Assembly: GCA_020631735.1 (NCBI GenBank)
Contig: CM036162.1
Span: forward strand, 87,493,852 to 87,557,851
Reading direction: 5' to 3'
Origin: Saccharum officinarum
Taxonomy: Eukaryota > Streptophyta > Magnoliopsida > Poales > Poaceae
DNA length: 64,000 nucleotides
Made by a program: the position numbers and the translations under genes. The notes beneath the pieces were generated by a model. That model was not told the origin of the DNA and made no database searches. It worked only from the letters and a program-made list of their open reading frames with translations. Shown one piece after another: positions 1 to 13,000 of the stretch. Positions within the stretch are counted from its first letter, which is position 1, and every line of letters starts with the position of its first letter.

Positions 1-2913
1 TATCCATAGCAATTGTGCACAACAACTCCCCGCACTCACATATTCGGCTTCGGCGGTAGAGATTGCCACACTATTTTGTTTCTTTGAGGACCATGACACA
101 AGTGATCTTCCAAGTAATTGACATGTGCCACTAGTGCTCTTTCTATTGATCTTGCAACCCCCATAGTCGGAGTCCGAATATCCAATCAATTCAAACTTTG
201 ACCCCTTGGGATACCATAGTCCAACATCTCTTGTTTGCTTCAAGTACCTCAATATTCTCTTTGCGGCCGTGAGATGACTTTCTCTAGGTGAGGCTTGATA
301 TCTAGCACACATGCAAACACTAAACATGACATCCGGCCTTGATGCGGTGACATAGAGTAGACTTCCAATCAAGGACCGATATTCCTTTTGATTCACCATT
401 TTTCCATCAAGATCACTATCCAAATTTCCATTTGTACCCATTGGAGTTGAAATTGGCTTTGCATCTTGCGTTCCAAACTTCTTCAACATGTCCCTTATGT
501 ATTTCCCTTGACTCACAAATGTTCCATTCTTTAATTGCTTGACTTGGAGACCAAGGAAGTAGCTAAGTTCACCAATTATAGACATTTCAAACTCTTTGGC
601 CATCATAGCACCAAATTCTTCACAATAAGCTTGATCGGTTGATCCAAAGATGATGTCATCAACATATATTTGCACTATGAATAGATCATTTCCAATCTTC
701 TTAGTGAATAGAGTTGTATCAACCTTGCCCATCTTGAATCCCTTAGAGAGAAGAAAATCCCTTAGCCTCTCATACCATGCTCTAGGTGCTTGCTTTAAGC
801 CATATAAAGCCTTCTTCAACTTGTACACATGGTTGGGTTTCTTGTCATCTTCAAATCCGGGCGGTTGCTCAACAAAGACTAACTCATTGATGATCCCATT
901 TAGAAATGCACTTTTGACATCCATTTGATATAGTTTGATGTTGTGTGCACAAGCATAAGCCAATAGAATCCTTATTGCCTCCAATCTTGCCACGGGAGCA
1001 TATGTCTCATCATAGTCAAGACCTTCAACTTGAGTGTAACCTTGAGCAACTAGTCTTGCTTTGTTTCTCACTACAATGCCATCTTGATCTTGCTTGTTTT
1101 TGAACACCCACTTAGTTCCAATCACATTGTAGTCATTTGGCCTTTCTACCAACTCCCAAACATCATTTCTTGTGAAATTATTAAACTCTTCTTGCATAGC
1201 CATGATCCAATCGGCATCCCTCAAAGCTTCTTCTATGTTCTTTGGTTCTATGGTTGACATAAATGATGCATGCTCACAAAACATAGTCAATCTTGATCTT
1301 GTTTGCACACCACTTCTAATATCACCAATAATACTATTAATGGGGTGATCTCTTGAAACATGTTGTGGTTGGAGTACTTGCACTTGATTGCTTGAGCTTG
1401 GTTGATCACTTGATGTATCTCGATGAGAAGAACTAGCACCATAATTTTGCACTTGAGAGTCACTAACTAGCTTGTTTGGTGAATTGAGCACTTGATCTTT
1501 ATCATCATCTTGAATATCAATTACTTGCTTTGCTCTAATGTCCCCAATGTCCATGTTCTTCATTGCTTCCACCAATTGAGTTCCACCAACATCATCTAGA
1601 TTCTCTTCTTCATCTTGTGACCCATTGGTTTCATCAAATTGCACATCATGGACTTATTCTAGAATGCCACTTGAGTTGTTCCAAACTCTTTAAGCTTTGC
1701 TTGTAGTTGAATAACCAAGTAGGAACCCCTCATCACATCTTTTGTCAAACTTCCCCAATCTAGTGCCCTTCTTCAAGATATAGCATTTGCAACCAAACAC
1801 CCTAAAGTAAGAAATATTGGACTTTCTTCCATGAAGTAACTCATATGGGGTCTTCTCTAGCAATGGATGACAATATAATCTATTGATGTAGTAGCAAGCG
1901 GTATTGATTGCTTCATCCCAAAATGATTGACTCACATTGTACTCATGAAGCATTGATCTAGCCATATCAAGCAATGTTCTATTCTTCCTCTCAACTAGGC
2001 CATTTGATTGTGGAGTGTACTTGGCCGAGAATTGATGTCCAATACCATAATGATCACAAAGTTCTTCAATTCTTGTATTCTTGAACTCACTTCCATTGTC
2101 ACTTCTCACTTTCTTAATTCTAATCTCAAACTCATTGTGAACTCTAGTGAGAAATGTCTTGAAGGTGTCAAACACTTCACTTTTGTCACTAAGAAAGAAT
2201 ACCCATGTGAATCTTGTGAAGTCATCTACTATGACAAAGCCATACTTGTTGCCGCCTATGCTTGTATATGTTGTTGGTCCAAATAGATCCATGTGCATCA
2301 ACTCAAATGCTTTGCATGTGCTCATTGTACTCTTCTTTGGATGTGAGCTTCCAACTTGCTTCTCGGCTTGACATGCACTACAAAGCTTATTCTTCTCAAA
2401 TTCAACATCTTTCAAACCATTGACAAGATTGTGAGTTGTAAGCTTCTTCAATTGTTTCATGCCAACATGACCAAGCCTTCTATGCCAAAGTCAACCCATG
2501 CTTGATTTGGAGACTAAGCAAGTTGTCAAAGAAGTTTCTCTAGCATTGAAGTCAACTAGGTAGAGATTCTCATATCTAAAGCCCTTGAATACCACATTTG
2601 AACCATCCACACTAATAACTTCCACATCATCAACCCCAAAGATGCATTTGTAGCCTAGATCACATATTTGTGCCACGTATAGAAGATTGAAATCCAAACT
2701 TTCAACTAGCAACACATTGGAGATACTCATATCATTTGATATTGCAATCTTGCCCAAGCCAATAACCTTGCCTTTCTTGTTATTGCCAAATGTGATAGAA
2801 TCAACACCACTATCATTGTCATTGAATGAATCAAACATTCTTGATGTACCGGTCATGTGTTGAGTGCACCCACTATCAATAATCCAATGCCTTCCTCCGG
2901 CTTTGTAATTGAC
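1..2913 (-). pseudogene. Copia-1 pol: protease-integrase-reverse transcriptase-RNase H, three premature stops
   Basis: The frame opens at 2913 directly after a TAG and has no ATG there. The aspartic protease signature DSGC and HMTG follow within about 20 codons. A GAG-pre-integrase HHCC zinc domain (HRRLGHVGMKQL, C-x2-C at about 2375) leads to the integrase core with all three catalytic acidic residues (HMDLFGPT, RSDNGSEF, NGLVERKN). The reverse transcriptase box YVDD is at about 658-670, and RNase H with STAEAEY is at about 20-60. Premature stops are TGA at 2493-2491 (where copia-3 has Trp), TAA at 1692-1690 and TAA at 1656-1654. From 1653 to the window edge the RT/RNase H frame has no stop (551 codons), so decay is light. 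Confidence 0.9.
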
Positions 2914-2924
2914 CTACAAGCAAA

Positions 2925-4967
2925 TCAATGAAGCTTAGGTACCCATTTTTGCTTGGGTCCTTGTAGGTTAGTAACTAAGCTCTTTGGTACCCAAATAGCA
3001 TTCTTCCTTGGGCCCACAATTGGTGTACCAACAAACTTAGCTTGCACACCCTTCACACCCTTGGTAAGCACATAGCAAGAATCAAAAGGTATAGCATTAA
3101 CAAGGTTCTTGCTTTAGTTCTTTTTATTGCAATTATGCTCTAGGTGCCCAACTTGCTTGCATCTATTGCAAAACCGACCATTGCCCTTCACAAAGCTAGG
3201 CTTTGGAGTTGCAAAGGCCGACTTGCCTTTCTTGGGGGTGTAGCCCAATCCCTCTTTGTTAAGAGAGAACCTTTGGCTACCCAAGCACTTAAGCAAGCGG
3301 GCCTCACCACCATAGGCCTTGCCTAGGGCGTGAGTGAGCTCATCCACCTCTCTCTTGAGAGTCTCATTCTCAACCATTAGTGAGGTATCACAAGTGAAAC
3401 CATCACTAGTAGTAGAGGTAGAGTTGGTGGTGGTGGATGAAGAGCTACAAGAAGGGTTAGCATTTGACATGACGATAGGTTCATTAAAGGATTCATCAAT
3501 TATATCACATGTAACACCTATATCACATGATACAACAACCTCCTTCTTTTCTTGTTGCTCAAGTAGCAATGAGTGAGCCTTTTCAAGCTTGAAATGAGCC
3601 TTACCAAGATCCTCATGGTCTTCCACTAGACTCTCATGAGTGGTCTTAAGCTCACTAAGAACTTTCTCAAGTATTGCTACTTTCATTGAAAGCTTCTTAC
3701 ACTCCTTGTTCTTGGCAATAGCTATGTCTCTAGTTTGTTGCATCAAGTCATATAGTTGTTCTTTAGTTGGTTCATCATCATCATTTTCATTATCATTATC
3801 ACTATCATGAGCATATTCCATTTCACTTTCATCATCACTCTCATCATATAATACCTTAGCTTCTTTAGCCATGAAGCATGAAGAGGATGAATCAAATAGT
3901 GATGGCTTCTTATTGATAGCAATGGAAGCAAAAGCCTTGTTGGATGATTCTTCTTCTTCTTCCTCATCATCACTTTCCCAAGTGATCACATAGGCACTAT
4001 TTTTGCCTTTCTTGAATGTCATCTTGGCCTCTCTCTTCTTCTTCTCAAACTTTCCCCTCTTGTTGTTCTTCTTCTTGTCATAGGGACATTCGGCTTGAAG
4101 ATGTTCGGTGCTATCATAATTGAAGCACTTCCTTTGTTGCTCATTGCTCTTGAAATTGTCATTTCTCTTTTTGAAGCCTCTTCTTTTGATAAACATTTTG
4201 CCAATGTTTTTGACAACTAGAGCAAGTGCCTCATCATCAACTTCCAATTCTTCATCTTCTTCGCTGTCATCTTCTTCTTGAATTGAAGCTTTGCCCTTTG
4301 AGGAGGTGGCCTTGAATGCCACGGTCTTCTTCTTCTTTTCATCCTCCTTCTCATCAACATCTTGATCATACTTGTCAAAGGTCAATACCTCTCCAAGCAA
4401 ATCATTGGGCTTTATTGTTTCAAGCCCATCTCTTTGTAGCATCATGATCAACATCTTGAATCTTTTAGGTAAGCTCAACAAGAACTTGTGGCAAAAATCT
4501 TGGTCTTGAGTCTTGTGCCCTAAGCTCTTAAGATCATTCACAATGACTTGCAATCTATGAAACATCTCTAAGATTGCTTCTTCTTCTTTCATCTTGAAGT
4601 TCTCAAACTCACTCTTGAGCCCATATAGCTTGGCACTCTTTACAACCTTAGTGCCCTCATATGTTTCACTTAACCTTGTCCACACTTCATTTGCCAATTC
4701 CAAATCCTTGATGCCCTCAAATACTTTTGTGTCAATATTATTGTAAAGTGTATTGAGAGCCATTCTATTGCATGTTCTATTTGCTCTATCTTCATCGGTG
4801 AGATGATCGGGATCAATGATAGCAAAATCATTCTCGGTGACTTGCAATACTCTCTCATGAATAGAACCAAGGTACATTGTCATTTTTCTCTTCCAATGAG
4901 CAAAAGAACTAACACCATCAAAGAACGGTGGCTTGCCCCCAACATGATTGAACACAATTTGAGCCAT
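2925..4967 (-). pseudogene. Copia-1 gag polyprotein (UBN2-type) with one internal stop
   Basis: The ATG at 4967 starts MAQIVFNHVGGKPPFFDG, the usual start of grass copia Gag proteins. Residues about 15-230 form the UBN2/retrotran_gag region. A lysine- and Asp/Glu-rich linker follows, with a degenerate zinc knuckle (CFNYDSTEHLQAEC, second Cys replaced by Tyr) near residue 280, a long acidic and coiled-coil stretch, and a good C-terminal knuckle (CNRCKQVGHLEHNC) near residue 600. The frame runs 617 codons to a TAA at 3114. The same frame then continues through WVPKSLVTNLQGPKQ to a terminal TGA at 2927-2925, so the 3114 stop is probably a mutation. Gag binds and packages element RNA in cytoplasmic particles. 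Confidence 0.88.
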
Positions 4968-5012
4968 TTTTCACACCGAAGGATGTTAAGCCTTGATTAA
5001 AACGGTGACCAC

Positions 5013-5025
5013 GGCTCTGATACCA
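5013..5025 (-). other. Copia-1 primer binding site
   Basis: On the minus strand this reads TGGTATCAGAGCC, complementary to the 3' end of initiator methionine tRNA. It lies two bases from the LTR end at 5028. Confidence 0.9.
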
Positions 5026-5027
5026 CT

Positions 5028-5561
5028 TGTAAGGTCCTAGATGGCTAGAGGGAGGGGTGAATAGCCTATAAAAAAAATTCTACAAGCACCACTAAGCAAA
5101 CTTGTTAGAATAACAAACGGCGTAAAGCGAGTTTTGCTTAGCCAAAGGTTGTGATGCAAGCCTCCTATCCACAAGTCTAGTAGATTATGATCTCTAGTTC
5201 ACACAAGTGCTAAGTCACTAACTTACACTAGTGAGCAAGCTAACAACTACTAGAAAAGGCTACCACTAGAGCTACACAAGATAATCTAGTAAAAGTAAAT
5301 GCGAGAGAGAGGATTGTGAATCTTATACCGACGGTGGAGTGAAGATGTTGCCAATCACCAAGATGATATACAATCAATTAATATTGACAACAACACAATA
5401 TGTAGACCAATCACCGGGAGACAAGAGACACAATATTTTTGTTCACCCGGTGTTCACTTGTGCACCGACAAGCTACATCACCGGTTGTGTCGACCAACAC
5501 TTAGATGGTTCCTCGGTGTGACCCTCAAGTCACTTGCCCCTCAAGGCACGCCCCGCAAGGC
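5028..5561 (-). repeat. Copia-1 5' LTR, proximal part (next to primer site)
   Basis: On the plus strand the LTR begins TGTAAGGTCC at 5028. On the minus strand this is the LTR end ...GGACCTTACA. It continues to 5561, where copia-2 interrupts it, and resumes at 15841. Both parts together give about 2.32 kb. Confidence 0.9.
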
Positions 5562-6411
5562 TGAAAGGTCCTTGTTTGGTTTTGGTAATTAAGTGACAAC
5601 CTTAGGTGGACTAATTGTGTTTATGTGAGATACACAGAGAATTAGTCCACAGATGATTGTGTTATGAAGGAGCTCATTGCATATGAGACTTGACATGGAG
5701 TCATGTGACCAAGGTGGCAAAGATCAAGATGAGGCTTGGCTTGATGGACCGGTTGCAAGTGTGAAGGGCAAGTCGGAGGCTTTGGAGCGATGGACCGCGA
5801 GGCGGTGAGCTTAAGCAAGACTTGGCGCCGATGGACCGACGCAACGGTGAAGAGCAAGTGAGGTCAAGATCGATGAACCAATACGGTCATGTGATGATAT
5901 GAAGTGGATCATATCATTTGGTGATTGGTTGGTGCATGTGTTGCATCAACGTCGGAGGAGATGGAGTGGAATGCGTAAGGCAAAGGTATAACCTAGGGCA
6001 TTTCCATTTCACCGGTCATAGGTGTGTAGAGAAGTTTATGACCGGGTTTAGGATAGATGGTCGTACTATCAAGAGGGGCAAACTTGTTTGCATATCGGTC
6101 ATCTAGTGCCACTCATGTGATCTAACTATGCATCGTTGCTAGGATCGAGTGGCGTGGCAAGTTGAGTGGTTAACTCCTTCGGTAAAATGATTATGAAAAT
6201 GCTAACACACGTGCACAAGGTGGTGGTCACTTGTTGGTGTTGGCATATTTACGAAGGCGATGAAGTTTAAGCGGTAGAGAGGATTTGGGTTCCTCTCTCC
6301 CTCCCGCCGAGCTTTGCGAGCGCGGGATTCAGGCGTTTTTGAGAAGTTGAAATGCCTATTTTCCACTACGCCGGAAGTCGGAAAAGAAACGGAGGCGAAC
6401 GGAGGTCACAG

Positions 6412-6870
6412 AGGTGACCGGACGCTGCACCGGACGCGGTCATGGTATGACCGGACGCGTCCGGTTAGTACAGCGCAGGCGCGGGTGCTAGGGTTTGCAA
6501 CCGGCGCGTCCGGTCACTCGCGGGACCGGCGCGTCCGGTCAGGTGTCCAGAGGAAACTAAGTACGATCAGACGCGAGGCGCGTCCGGTCACACTTGATCG
6601 AATGCGTCCGATCGTTGAAGGAGCTTACTGGACTCTAACCAGACGCGGGCACTGTCGCGTCCAGTCATCGCAAGGAGCGCGTTCGGTCGTTGCGTCGCGG
6701 GCGCGTGGGTCAGTGCGATCGGCGCGTCCGGTCGTTCGACAGGCGTGTCCGGTCGTTATGAGAAGCGCGTCTGGTCATAGGGTTTGACCGTTGGCGCAGT
6801 GACCGTTGGAGGATCGGACACGGCTGAGAGCGTCCGGTCAGTTACGACCGGCGCGTCCGGTCGTCCCGAA
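6412..6870 (+). repeat. Palindromic CCGGACGCGTCCGG array in copia-2 5' LTR
   Basis: More than a dozen half or full copies of GACCGGACGCG and CGCGTCCGGTC occur here, for example GACCGGACGCGTCCGGTT near 6450-6467. The stretch is CpG-rich compared with the AT-rich flanks. Similar palindrome clusters are known in Sirevirus LTRs. The function is unknown. Confidence 0.85.
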
Positions 6871-6913
6871 ATCTGCCCAGTGAAGGGGTAACGGCTCTAT
6901 TTGTTCGTAGGGT

Positions 6914-6921
6914 TATAAATA
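6914..6921 (+). promoter_or_regulatory. Copia-2 5' LTR TATA box
   Basis: TATAAATA lies directly after the CpG-rich palindrome array and is followed about ten bases later by TTGGCCGGC. Transcription should start roughly 30 bases downstream; this is inferred. Confidence 0.65.
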
Positions 6922-8004
6922 GATGCCTTGGCCGGCCGTGGCCGGCAACGGAGCACACTTTGGCCTTGGTGGCTTATGTGGTAGTGCTTGGAAGCCCTCT
7001 AACTCACTCATGCTTGATAGTGTTCATCGGATCGAGTGAGAGAGCGATTCTAGTGCGTTGCATCGAGAGGATTGCATTGAGTGGCACTAGGTGATCGTGT
7101 TGCAAGCCGGTGGTGCTTGTTACTCTTGGAGGTTGCCACCTCCTAGACGGCTTGGTGGCTTGCGACTCCGTTGAAGCACGCGTGGAGATTGTGCGTGGCT
7201 CCGGAGGAGGATTTGTGAGGGGGATTGTGCTCACCCCGTGGGGATCGCGAAGAGCAACTCTAGTAAAGCTCGTGGCTTGGAGGATCCCCATCTTGAGAGT
7301 GGATGTGCGGCACCCACTGAGGGTTTGACTCTTGATAGTCAATTAGCTCGTGATCCATCAAGTGGGTGTATCGCCACAACGGGGACTAGCTTGGTGGCAA
7401 CCAAGTGAACCTCGGTGAAAAACCGCCGTGTCAACCTTGTGTACTTCTTCTCGGTGGTTCGCTTTCGATTCACAAGCTTGTATTTACTTTCATTTACTTG
7501 TGCTTGTGTAGTTGCTCTTGTAACTAGTTGGCTTGTGTAGTTTGCTAGCTACGTTCTTGCTTGTGTAGCATTGAAGTAGCAACCGTTGCGTGGCTAATTT
7601 GGTTTGTGTAACCTTGTTAGTAATATTGCTTAGTTTGTGTAGCTAAGTAATTTGCGCTCTCTAGTTTGGCATTAGTTGCTTTGCTATTGAGCATTGCTAG
7701 TGAGCATAGGTGGCTTCCTGCTTTTGCTTACTAGAATTGTGTAGGAGCTCCCCGGCTTTGCTAAAGTACTAGTGCATAGGTTTGTGTGACCTTGCTCTAG
7801 AATTGTTTAGGAGAGCTCTTGCTAAGGAAAGCACCTTAGTTACATAATTAGGATCTTTGTGAGGCGCTTGTGAACTTAGATAGAGGGGTGTAGTCTTGGC
7901 TAGACCGATATTTTTAATTCCGCATTTGTTTCGGTTTGCCGACGTGATTTTTTTTTAGAAAGGACTATTCACCCCCCTCTAGTCCACCATCTCGACCCTT
8001 CAAT

Positions 8005-8017
8005 TGGTATCGGAGCC
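8005..8017 (+). other. Copia-2 primer binding site
   Basis: TGGTATCGGAGCC, two bases after the LTR end, matches the initiator methionine tRNA 3' end with one difference. Confidence 0.88.
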
Positions 8018-8053
8018 TGGTCTCTCATTTGTGGTCTTCACCGACCCGAGAGG

Positions 8054-10085
8054 ATGGCGGAATATGGACTAGATGTTGATTGTCCTCACATGTTTGATGG
8101 CACACACTTTGCACGGTGGAAAAATTGGATGATATGCAATTTTAAGTTTATTTGCCCTCAAATGTGGTGGATGGTAGATGTAGGCTTTTCTCATGTGTTG
8201 GATGAAGATAATCTAACTCAAGCACAAGAGAAATGCCTAGATCTTGACATCCATGCTACTAACATCATGTATAGATCTTTGGACGATAGCATCTTTGGTA
8301 AGATCATGGACCTGAAATCCGCTCATGAGATATGGGCTTATCTCAATGAAAAGTATGGAGCTATCACCAATGATGACGATGATGTCAAGCCCAAGGAGGT
8401 TGCACATGATGATGTTGAGCATGACCACAACACGATGGTTGTGGAGGATTGCTCCACCTCATGGTCAAGTGATGATGATGATCAATCTACCACAAGTTCA
8501 CTTGACAAGAATGGTGATGATGCATCAAGTGTTGCAAGTGATGTTTCTACCCCAAGCACACTTGATGGTGACAACGTTGGTTCATGCTCGGGCCTTGATG
8601 ATGCTACTACAAGCCCATCCACTACATCGCATTGCTTCATGTCACTAGGTGACACAAAGGTATCAAATGATAATGTGATTGATCATGTTGATTCATATGA
8701 TGAGCTTGTTAGTAGACTTGCTAGCATGAACATGTCTTTAGAAAATGAGAAAGCTAAAACCATGAAATTGGAAAATGAAAACTCATTTCTAAAAACCACG
8801 TGAACAACAAAATCATCTACTTTATGTTACTACTTGTTCACATGAGGAGCTAAAATTGGCTCATGAGGAACTTAGTGTTGCTCATGATAATTTGGTACAA
8901 GAACATGCTTCTCTCTTTAAGATGTTATTAAAGAAAATTAAAATTAATGAGAGCTCATCACATGGATCAAATGATCAATTGCAAAATGTGAATAACCCAT
9001 GTGATGTAGGGAGAAAGCATGTATCCACCTCTTGTGATGACTTATTAGATATGCCATGTTCTTCACATATATATGTTTGTTCTACTTCTATGTCTTGTGA
9101 GACTAACATTTTGAAGGAGAACAATAAGCTCAAAAGTGAAGTGAAGAAATTGAGCAACAAGTTAGAGAGGTGCTACAACTCAAAAGTCACCTTTGAGCAT
9201 ATGTTGAAAACTCAAAGAAGCTACGGTGACATGAGCGGCATTGGCTTCAACAAGAGCAATATCAAAGGCAAAAGATGGGGGAAGAGAAGATATGAAAGAG
9301 AGATGAAGAAACAAGAACAAGAGAAGCTCTCTCATTTTATGTGCTTTAAATGCCATGAAATGGGACATCTTGCAAATGGTTGCCCTAATGAAGAAAAGCA
9401 CAAGTTGAAGAAAGAAGAAGAGAGGCTCAAGCATGTCAAGTGCTTCAAGTGTCGCACTTGGGGTCATCTCACCTCAATGTGCCCAACCAAGAAACTAGTG
9501 AAGCAACAAAAAGAGCCTCAACCAAAGCCACAAGTTGAGCAAGAAACCACACCCCAATCTCAAGTCAAGATCAACCACAAGGATGATGATGGTGACTTGA
9601 TGATGATGAAGAAGAAAACAAGAAGGGGTGGAAGAGGAAGATATCCAATGCAAATCCAAGATGCAAAGATGATGAGCAAGATTCAAGATAAGAAGAGAGA
9701 TTTGGCTCACATCAAGTGCTTCAAGTGTGAAGATATGGGACACTTTGCCTCAGGGTGTCCTACCAAGCTTGAGAAGAAGGCTCAAGCAACTCATGAGAGG
9801 CAAGGCAATGAAAAGCATCACATGAGCAATGAAGAAAAGACTCAATCAAAGAGAAGATGTTATTCATGCCGGGAAAGGGGACACATGGCACATTCATGTC
9901 CCCTAGGTAACACTTCTAAGCATATTTCAATTGATGATACTAATGTGCTTAGAAAGGATGTAAATGGTACCTCTATTGTTGCTATTGCAAAACATCCCGC
10001 TACCCATACTAAGGCTTTGCCTAAGTATGTTGCTCCTAACTTGAGAGGACCTAAACTTGTTTGGGTACCATCAAAAAGTGGATGA
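8054..10085 (+). pseudogene. Copia-2 gag with four zinc knuckles, frameshifted once
   Basis: The ATG at 8054 starts MAEYGLDVDCPHMFDGTHFARWKNWM, a DUF4219/UBN2-type Gag start. The first part (8054-8803) is followed in another frame by 8856-10085; the shift lies at the A5 run at 8791-8795, where a one-base change joins the two frames. The second part has a coiled-coil stretch, basic blocks, and four CCHC knuckles at about 9340-9385 (CFKCHEMGHLANGC), 9440-9485 (CFKCRTWGHLTSMC), 9715-9765 (CFKCEDMGHFASGC) and 9858-9905 (CYSCRERGHMAHSC). It ends in WVPSKSG and TGA at 10083. No pol follows. Automated pipelines may call this a cellular zinc-finger protein; the LTR context argues against that. Confidence 0.88.
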
Positions 10086-13000
10086 TTGTTTATAGGTACC
10101 ATCGGCATTGGAGGCTTGATTCATTTGGATTCATATTGGTCATCATATGTTGAATCAAGTTTTAAAGCTTAGTGCATATTCTATCCCAATGCCAAGTCAA
10201 AATAAGTGGAGTCCAAATACTACAACATACAAGTACAACATTCAAGATTGTGGTGATTTATTGGATATATTTGATGGCTTGCAAATATTCAAGTTGAAAG
10301 CTTGCTATTGGATGATCATGAGCTAACCAAGGTATATCTCTTGTTGATCATTTTACTTGGGTGCATATGAGTTGATTGAATTAGATATATATGCAATGTT
10401 GCTTGCTATGAGATGTTTGAATGGATTAAATGCTTAAGTAATCAAGTTTGATTTGATTTGTATTGGATAAATTCATGAGATGACATTTAGTAAGTGGATT
10501 GGATGGATATATGTCTTGTGAAAGTATTCAAACAAGTTAGTTTCAAGTTTGATTCATATTTGATGAAGTTTTGCTCAATGTATTGAAATATGTCCAAAGT
10601 TGAAAATCTGAGCTAGCAGTGATCAAGTCTGAGTTTGGATGATCAAATCTACTTGGATTGGCATGAATTTTGGTATGCATGCTCTAGACTTATGTTATAA
10701 GATGCTGTACAAATTTCATGAGAATTGGATAAGAGATGCTTCGGCTTTGGAGTACATCTTGTCAGCTATAGTGCAGCAGTTTTCAGCATGTAGCAGTAGT
10801 GGAAGATTTGAAATCTGGTAGCAATCTAGATGTCAAATGAATCTCAAATTTTTACAGCTGCTAGATGACTTAGTGAATCACATCTCCACCAAATTTTATG
10901 GCATTTGGATCTGTATATTGGGAGATATGAATTATTCCTTGAAGGGTACAGAATCTGCCAGAAAAGTGACAATTATTGGATTGATCTAGAGTCACTTTAA
11001 GTGAAAGGTCCTCAAGTTGGAAACATATTTATAAGTGTTTAAGGCACCTAAATTTGGTTTTGACTTGATCTAGAAGCATGACAAGAAATGAGTACAAGGA
11101 CATTGATTGTGGAATGTACCTAGTGTACAAATTTGGTACTCAAATTTGAAAATGAAGATCAAACTCAAGATGAAGATGAGGTTCAAGTTCTAGTAATGAT
11201 TAGAGATCATTTAGTAGAAAGAAAAGGACTTAAAGAATAATTCAAGGTTACTCATCAAGTTAAGTCCATAGATCAATCAATCAAAGGCAATTCAAGTAAG
11301 TGTCAAGGATGGTTCTTTGGAGAGAGGTCACTTCTCCCTGCTGAGGGGGCTTGCCGCCCATGGGTGGGTAAACCGAGCACCGGCTTGGAAGGCTAACATG
11401 GAAGTGATGAATTCAAGGGACATTTGAGATGCTTAATTGAAGCAATCAATAGGGTTGATCAAAAAAAACAAGCAACACCCAAAAGAGAGCTAGTCATGGT
11501 TATAAAATTGGTATCATAAGTACTTCTCTCATGCAAGCATTGATCAAAGAGAAAAATCAAGCCAACCACAACAAGAGATAATGCACTTGATTATTAGTGG
11601 TTCTCATTTCATATGGGTGAAGAATGGATTTCTCTATAATGATTGGTCTTCACCAAGCTTATAAATTGGACTTCATATTGCTATTGGAGTAATGAATTGG
11701 AATCTATGTGACTATCCTCTACTCCAACATAACAAAGGTATCATTGCAATGTGCATGATCATTTCATCCCTTACTAGTATGCGATTAGTGCATATAGTAC
11801 ATGCTTACTAGGATCATGCATAACAAATGAAATGTTTAAATTCATAGCCTACCACTATTGCTTGAATTGTTTAAATGATCTAGTGGTATGTGTATGAATT
11901 TGTTCATGAGCTAGTGAACGTATTTGATCTAGTTTGGATTGCTAACAAGTGACAAGTACAACATTGGCAAGATAACCCTTAGTATGAGGAGTGAAGAAGC
12001 TTGTCATTGGATCAAACCGGACTTAGAATCTTAGGCAAATCAACTTAGTTCAAGTCATACTAGAAGCTCATGACAATGATATGGGTACAAGCACAAGACA
12101 ACAATGCAAATGGATATCTAGGGTGTTTCAAATGGTATCTAGACTCAAAATATCCCTTCAATTGGTATTTACAAGTGGTGTCTAGATCATAATCTACAAG
12201 TGATATCCTACAAGTGGTACTCATAAAGATAGCAAATGTTCAAGAAAAGATCATATTGACAAAATCCTACAAGTGGTTCCATGATAGAGAATTCTTCAAA
12301 TTGGTATCACACACTTATTCGTGGTATTTCTACACATGATATCATTTATACAAGACGGTGGCTCCACAAGTGATCCTCAACTTTAAGTGATCATCAAATG
12401 AAGAAAGTTCCCTCACACACAAGAGCTCAAGATTATCAAGTGAATGACCCATGCTATGACATAGGGGGAGGAGCCCCACCTAATGGTATCAAGGTCAAAG
12501 ATCCTAAGTGGTATCTCAAGAGCAACATACAAGTAATGCCATTCCAACATGTGCGGTGATGTCCATCAATAACGTAATATTCAAGTCTCAACCATCTACC
12601 CCAATGCAAGCCTTTGTATCAATGAGAAATACACCCTTTATGGAAATTGATGACAAAGGGGGAGAAGTTGGAACAAAGATATGTCAATGCACCAAGAGAG
12701 GGGTTTGGGGACATCATGAGAAGATGGGGTTTGGACATGGAAATGGACAAAGAGGGAGCAACAATGAAGAAAAGAGAAGGATCAAAATTCTTGGACAAGA
12801 GAAGCACACAAGTAGGGGGAGCAAGCTCATGAACATTGATTGGTTGCATTTGACTTGTGCATATTCATGTGCTTGCTAGCATTGCATAAGTTTTTATTTA
12901 ACATGCATGCTTGTGTGGTGTATGCTAGTTATAGAACTTGAATGATGATATGATAACTAGCATGCATAGGATGATAGCTAGACTTGTGTTTATCATGAAA

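Larger units (their letters stand above)
5562..8002 (+). repeat. Copia-2 5' LTR
   Basis: The LTR runs from TGAAAGG to CTTCA. Bases about 6412-6870 are a dense array of CCGGACGCG/CGCGTCCGG motifs. A TATA box (TATAAATA, 6914-6921) follows, with TTGGCCGGC just downstream. The 3' third is rich in short TTGTGTAG-like repeats. Scattered substitutions separate it from the 3' copy. Confidence 0.95.

Noticed and set aside
6314..6787. 157-residue protein in copia-2 LTR (also 14148-14621 and inverse in copia-1)
   Set aside because: The frame is created by the CCGGACGCG palindrome array; no domain, and it breaks in related LTRs.
8856..10085. Possible host CCHC zinc-finger protein
   Set aside because: It lies between matched LTRs with primer site and polypurine tract and joins a UBN2-type Gag start upstream, so it is retroelement gag.
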